A program made the position numbers and the translations under genes. DNA of 64,000 bases from Lachnospiraceae bacterium (GTDB lineage Bacteria > Bacillota > Clostridia > Lachnospirales > Lachnospiraceae), in the NCBI GenBank assembly GCA_017553505.1, contig JAFZLD010000025.1:186001-250000 (forward strand). The letters are read 5' to 3'. The notes below the pieces were generated by a model. It saw only the letters and a list, made by a program, of their open reading frames with translations, was not told where the DNA came from and searched no databases. Positions within the stretch are counted from its first letter, which is position 1. Each line of letters opens with the position of its first letter. Of this stretch, positions 59,653 through 64,000 are shown one piece after another.

Positions 59653-60600
59653 TTAAATAATGGACTTATCTTTCAGGACTTCGCAAGCATATTCCATAAG
59701 CTTGTCGGTATCATAATCAAACTCGTACTTATTAAGCCATATAACATCACGTTCTCGCTTAAACCATGTAATCTGGCGTTTCGCAAAATGCCTTGAATCA
59801 CGCTTAATCCGATATATGGCTTCATCAAGTGAAATTTCACCGTTTAAGTACAAAAGAATTTCTTTGTACCCAAGACCCTGCATTGAGACATCGGTGATGG
59901 TCATCCCTGCATCTTTAAGCCGCTCAACCTCTGCAACAAGTCCTTTCTCCACCATGATATCTACTCTGGCATCGATTTTCTTATAAATCGTCTCTCTGTG
60001 ATCATTAAGGACAAAATAAGCAAAATTATAATCGCTTTGCTTTTCGTACTGCTCTTTGTTATGAACGCTGATAGGCTTGCCGGTCTCGTGGAAGAACTCA
60101 AGCGCTCTTACGACACGCTTTTCATCATTCTTGTGAATAATCCCTGCAGTCTCCGGGTCGACTTCTCTTAATTTATCAAACAGATAATCCGCTCCCTTTT
60201 CATCATATTCTTTCAAAAGAAAGCTTCTGTACTCGGGATTCTCACCTATCGATTCGCTGAAATCTATATCATATAAAAGCGCCTGAATATAAAAGCCCGT
60301 TCCTCCGGCAACTATCGGAATCTTGCCGCGGTCCGTTATTTCTTTGATTGCTTTTTGAGCATAGTCTTTAAAGACAGCGACGCTGAATTCATCCTTGGGA
60401 TTAAGTATGTCTATAAGATAATGCTTGATTCCCTGCATCTCCTCAGGCATAACCTTGGCCGAACCGATATCCATGCCTTTATATACCTGCATGGAATCGG
60501 CTGAGATTATTTCACCGTTTATTCTTTTGGCAAGTTCAATCGCAAAGTCGGACTTACCGACCGCCGTGGGGCCTGCGATTATTACAAGCGGTAATGCCAT
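59653..60600 (-). CDS. miaA: tRNA dimethylallyltransferase
   Basis: A 315-residue enzyme that adds a dimethylallyl group to A37 of tRNAs reading UNN codons. The P-loop is 'GPTAVGKS', followed by 'ISADSMQVYKGMDIGSAKV' and 'AGGTGFYIQALL'. The stop of mutL and the ATG of miaA overlap by one base. Confidence 0.97.
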   Translation of the reverse strand: MALPLVIIAGPTAVGKSDFAIELAKRINGEIISADSMQVYKGMDIGSAKVMPEEMQGIKHYLIDILNPKDEFSVAVFKDYAQKAIKEITDRGKIPIVAGGTGFYIQALLYDIDFSESIGENPEYRSFLLKEYDEKGADYLFDKLREVDPETAGIIHKNDEKRVVRALEFFHETGKPISVHNKEQYEKQSDYNFAYFVLNDHRETIYKKIDARVDIMVEKGLVAEVERLKDAGMTITDVSMQGLGYKEILLYLNGEISLDEAIYRIKRDSRHFAKRQITWFKRERDVIWLNKYEFDYDTDKLMEYACEVLKDKSII

Positions 60601-62552
60601 TAAACAATCCTCTTAAATTTCTTCTCAAGTTCGGTTTCTGTAATTCTTATGAATGTCGGTCTTCCGTGAGGACAATTGTACGGATTATCAAGCGCAAACA
60701 TTTGCTTCATGAGATTCTCCATCTCGGTCTTGGTAATGTGCTGTCCTCCCTTGATGGCTGCTTTGCAGGACAAAGAAGCAAGCTTCTCAAGTATGAACGT
60801 AGGCGGAAAATAACCATCTTTTTGAATCAGTTCGTCGAGTAACCTGTGGAATAACTCTTCCTCATCTATTCCGAACAGATTCATGGGAATCGCTCTTATT
60901 GCAAAAGAATTGATTCCGAATTCCTCTATTTCGTAACCTATCTTCTCAAATACTTCAAGATACTTCGTAAGCGTCTCGCTCTCAATAGGCGATAAATGAA
61001 GCACCGTAGGCGGCGAAATCATCTGACCGTACGAACCGCCCTCGCTGTTATAGTGCTTAAGGAAGTTCTCGTAATTAACCTTCTCATGAGCCGCATGCTG
61101 ATCGACTATATAGAGGCTGTCATCAAGCTCCATTATCCAGTATGTATCAAATGCGACACCTATAATTCGATATTCTTTCTCTTCCTCGGGATTAATAAGC
61201 TTCTTGTCAAAGAAAGATTCCTGAACAAACTCCGGCGCTTTTTCGTATTTAAACTCTTCTTTTCTGGATGTTTCAAAAGGTTCCGGTGCCTTAACCGGCT
61301 TTTGAGGCTCAATAGTCGATGTGACAGATGTGTCATCGTCGAAACTCACTTCAAAACTTGTCTTGCGCTCCGATGTATTCTCAACTTCTCTGACAGGATT
61401 AAACAATGAATCTTCTTCACGTGTCAAAGCATCTGCAGAAACAGGTTCACGCTTAGCCGGCGCGGGAATTTCAACCTTATATTCCGTCTGCGGCTCTTCT
61501 CGTACTACAGGAAGCTCAGGATCCGCAAGTTCATCAGAATCAGCCGAAACTGTCGGAATTAGTTCTTTGTCCACGAATGCGTCCTCGAGAGCACGCATAA
61601 CAATCTTAGATACCAATGCACCATCATCAAACTTAACTTCCAGCTTCTGAGGGTGAACATTAATATCTATCTTGTCGGGAGCTATGTCGATATAAAGCAC
61701 ACAGAACGGGAATCGGTGCTTCATAAGGTAGTTGCGATATACTTCTTCTATTGCCGTATTAACGACTTTAGACTTGGAATAACGTTTATTAATAAAATAA
61801 ATCTCGCCGTTTCTCGCCTGATACGAGACCTCGGGTCTTGCCGTGAATCCTGTAATATGTATGCCTTCTTCCGTGTAATCTACGGGCAAAAGAATATTAT
61901 ATGTTTCACGACCGAAAACATGAAATATAACGTCTTTAAGACTACCTTTTCCCGGAGTCGAAATCTTGGTCTTTGAATTAACTATCAGTTGAACAGATAT
62001 GTCGGGTCTTGAAAGTGCAAGCTTTTCAAGCATTTCCTCAACCATAGCAGCTTCCGCTGTAGGGGATTTGAGGAACTTTCTGCGGGCAGGTGTATTGTAA
62101 AACAGACTTCTTACAATAACGGTCGTACCGTTGGGTGCACCCACCTCGGAATTCTCCATGAGGCGTCCGCCCTCTACTACTACATGGGTACCCAAGAGTG
62201 AATCGGGAACTTTGGTAATCATTTCGGTCTTGGACACCGCGCTTATGGATGAAAGCGCTTCGCCTCTGAATCCAAGGGATACCAATGTTTCCAAGTCATC
62301 AATAGTCGTAAGCTTACTTGTGGCGTGTCGTAAAAACGCTTTGGTACATTCACTGCCTTCGATACCGGAACCGTTATCGGTTACTCGAATAAGCTCGCTG
62401 CCGCCGCCTTTAATCTCGACGGTAACGGCTGTTGCTCCGGCGTCTATGGCGTTCTCAACAAGTTCTTTGACCACGTTGACGGGACGCTCTACGACTTCGC
62501 CTGCTGCTATCTTATCGATTGTTTCATTACTGAGTAATGTAATCTTGTTCAT
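60600..62552 (-). CDS. mutL: DNA mismatch repair protein MutL
   Basis: A 650-residue mismatch-repair protein. The N-terminal GHKL ATPase has 'NAIDAGAT', 'DNGSGIE' and 'GFRGEALSS'. The C-terminal endonuclease site is of the DQHAAHE-x4-E type, here DQHAAHEKVNYE, with 'CPHGRPTFI' near the end. The presence of that motif fits a MutH-less organism in which MutL nicks DNA itself. It follows mutS by 12 bp. Confidence 0.96.
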   Translation of the reverse strand: MNKITLLSNETIDKIAAGEVVERPVNVVKELVENAIDAGATAVTVEIKGGGSELIRVTDNGSGIEGSECTKAFLRHATSKLTTIDDLETLVSLGFRGEALSSISAVSKTEMITKVPDSLLGTHVVVEGGRLMENSEVGAPNGTTVIVRSLFYNTPARRKFLKSPTAEAAMVEEMLEKLALSRPDISVQLIVNSKTKISTPGKGSLKDVIFHVFGRETYNILLPVDYTEEGIHITGFTARPEVSYQARNGEIYFINKRYSKSKVVNTAIEEVYRNYLMKHRFPFCVLYIDIAPDKIDINVHPQKLEVKFDDGALVSKIVMRALEDAFVDKELIPTVSADSDELADPELPVVREEPQTEYKVEIPAPAKREPVSADALTREEDSLFNPVREVENTSERKTSFEVSFDDDTSVTSTIEPQKPVKAPEPFETSRKEEFKYEKAPEFVQESFFDKKLINPEEEKEYRIIGVAFDTYWIMELDDSLYIVDQHAAHEKVNYENFLKHYNSEGGSYGQMISPPTVLHLSPIESETLTKYLEVFEKIGYEIEEFGINSFAIRAIPMNLFGIDEEELFHRLLDELIQKDGYFPPTFILEKLASLSCKAAIKGGQHITKTEMENLMKQMFALDNPYNCPHGRPTFIRITETELEKKFKRIV

Positions 62553-62564
62553 GTTACTCCCTGT

Positions 62565-64000
62565 TTATGCTTTCCATCGATTGTTAAGCATTCCCTGGAA
62601 TTTTGAAAGCTGATTAAGCGCATCAAGGGGTGTCATATTGGTAAGATCCAGGCTCTTAAGTTCATTTATGACATCTTCATCCTTAACGGCCTCAAAAAGA
62701 GAAATCTGGCCATAATCCATATCGTCTCTTTCGGATTTCTTTTTACTCGTCTCGTTCTTGATATTTACGTTAATGCTGTGAATCTTCTCTGATATATCAT
62801 TATCTGCAAGTTCATCGGCAATTTCTCTTGCTCGGTTAAGTACAATCTCGGGAATACCGGCTAGTCTTGCTACCTGAATACCGTAGCTTCTGTCGGCTCC
62901 GCCGGGAATAATCTTACGGAGGAAAACAATGTCCTCACCGTCTTCTTTGACCGCTACGCAGTAATTGTTGACGCTTGAAATCTTACCTTCAAGTTCGGTC
63001 AGTTCATGATAGTGGGTGGCAAAAAGCGTCTTGGCACCGAGTATTTTCCTGTTGCTGATGTGCTCTATAACAGCCCAAGCAATTGAGAGACCGTCAAAAG
63101 TAGATGTTCCACGGCCGATTTCATCAAGTATCAGAAGGCTCTTGGAGGTTGCATTGCGAAGGATATTCGCAACTTCATTCATTTCAACCATGAACGTACT
63201 CTGACCGCTTGCAAGGTCGTCTGAAGCGCCCACACGGGTGAACAGTCTGTCTACAATACCGATATTGGCCTTTGTGGCGGGCACGAAGGAGCCTATCTGG
63301 GCAAGAAGTACAATTAATGCTACCTGACGCATATAGGTCGATTTGCCGGCCATATTGGGGCCTGTGATAACGCTTACAAGATTCTTGTTGTTATCAAGCT
63401 TGGTATCGTTGGGGATAAAGAGTCCGTTCTCCATGATGCGTTCAACAACCGGATGGCGGCCCTCTTTTATTTCAATCACACCGTTGTCGTTAAGTGTGGG
63501 GCGCACATATTTGTTATGCTCGGCCACATAAGAAAGCGACGCAAAGACATCGAGCTTGGCAATAGCTTTAGACGTCTCGTATATGCGGTCGACACTGGCT
63601 GCGATAGTATCACGAACATTACAGAAAACATCATACTCAAGACCGAAAAGCTTGTCCTCGGCGTTAAGGATGGAGTCTTCCATTTCTTTTAACTCTTTGG
63701 TGGTGTAGCGTTCGGCATTGGTAAGAGTCTGTTTGCGAATATAATCTTCGGGCACGAGGTCCTTGAAGGAATTGGTAACTTCATAGTAATAGCCAAAGAC
63801 CTTATTGTACCTGATACGAAGGTTCTTAATGCCTGTACGCTCTCTGTCCTTCTCTTCGAGAGCAAGAAGCCAGTCTTTACCTTCGGTCTTAGCCTTTCGG
63901 AAGTGATCTATGTCGTCCATGTAGCCGTCTTTGATGATGCCACCTTCCTTGAGCGTGATGGCGGGTTCTTCGAGAATTGCATCATCAATAAGCCTGTACA
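62565..64000 (-). CDS. mutS: DNA mismatch repair protein MutS, C-terminal part
   Basis: The window ends inside this gene. The reading frame is open to the right edge (in-frame residues upstream of 63920 read as MutS). The ATPase is complete: Walker A 'GPNMAGKST' and Walker B 'LILDEIGRGTSTFDG', with 'ATHYHELTEL'. The clamp and lever domains are partly visible ('NERYTTKEL'-like region). The C-terminal dimerisation tail is present. MutS recognises mismatches and calls MutL, encoded next to it. Confidence 0.96.
   Translation of the reverse strand, partial: YRLIDDAILEEPAITLKEGGIIKDGYMDDIDHFRKAKTEGKDWLLALEEKDRERTGIKNLRIRYNKVFGYYYEVTNSFKDLVPEDYIRKQTLTNAERYTTKELKEMEDSILNAEDKLFGLEYDVFCNVRDTIAASVDRIYETSKAIAKLDVFASLSYVAEHNKYVRPTLNDNGVIEIKEGRHPVVERIMENGLFIPNDTKLDNNKNLVSVITGPNMAGKSTYMRQVALIVLLAQIGSFVPATKANIGIVDRLFTRVGASDDLASGQSTFMVEMNEVANILRNATSKSLLILDEIGRGTSTFDGLSIAWAVIEHISNRKILGAKTLFATHYHELTELEGKISSVNNYCVAVKEDGEDIVFLRKIIPGGADRSYGIQVARLAGIPEIVLNRAREIADELADNDISEKIHSINVNIKNETSKKKSERDDMDYGQISLFEAVKDEDVINELKSLDLTNMTPLDALNQLSKFQGMLNNRWKA

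Overview
The window looks like a stretch of chromosome from a low-to-mid-GC, Gram-positive, rod-shaped member of the Clostridia, most likely Lachnospiraceae (Butyrivibrio/Roseburia-like). This is an inference from three things. Gene orders are typical of Firmicutes: rpmB divergent from yloU-fakA-recG, rplU-prp-rpmA-obgE, yhbY-nadD-yqeK-rsfS, lexA divergent from a yneA-like gene, radC-mreBCD, and ylmE-sepF. The L27 N-terminus is of the Prp-cleaved type. A GerW-like (sporulation) protein end lies at the left edge. Almost everything is chromosomal housekeeping. I see no rRNA, tRNA, CRISPR array, insertion sequence or prophage.

Left part (1-16.6 kb, mostly + strand): a GerW-family C-terminus and a coiled-coil/J-domain protein, then divergent rpmB (L28). 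Next come an Asp23/YloU protein, the fatty acid kinase FakA, RecG, a DegV (FakB-like) lipid-binding protein, and a two-gene type IIA topoisomerase operon. These are followed by rsmD-coaD and a coiled-coil protein, and a run of tightly packed genes: RsuA-type pseudouridine synthase, HAD phosphatase, SDR oxidoreductase, a small membrane protein, RluA-type pseudouridine synthase and RecU.

Middle (16.6-33 kb, + strand): a histidine operon, hisZ-hisG-hisD-hisB-hisIE, starts from a clear sigma-A promoter. Its last gene carries an extra HisA/HisF-like barrel that has lost both catalytic aspartates. Two radical-SAM-linked genes and RNase G follow. Between RNase G and the L21 operon sit two unusual AT-rich genes: a secreted nine-cysteine miniprotein, and a large lipoprotein combining a possible propeller-like region, a His-rich stretch and a solute-binding domain. 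The L21-Prp-L27 operon with an L21-type leader follows, then obgE, yhbY, nadD, yqeK and rsfS.

Around 32.6-41 kb: LexA and a YneA-like LysM membrane protein are divergently transcribed around candidate SOS boxes. After them come a hybrid histidine kinase, a TtcA-like enzyme, an AI-2E-family permease, a lone tyrosine recombinase and a second DegV protein.

Right part (41-64 kb, - strand): a membrane-anchored clostripain-like protease, a cytidylate-kinase-like protein, rluD-lspA, aroB, and an operon of an HlyD-like protein, ylmE and sepF. Next is a cell-shape block reading radC-mreB-mreC-mreD-pbp2-minC-rodA-mgsA-D,D-carboxypeptidase-(P-loop protein), then miaA, mutL and mutS (cut by the window edge). 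The shape block has MinC but no MinD or MinE, and this MinC has lost the RSGQ motif needed for MinD contact. Its PBP2 carries a roughly 240-residue insertion inside the transpeptidase domain. I found no large undescribed multi-gene system. The most unusual items are the degenerate His barrel fusion, the orphan MinC, the PBP2 insertion and the two-gene insertion between RNase G and L21.
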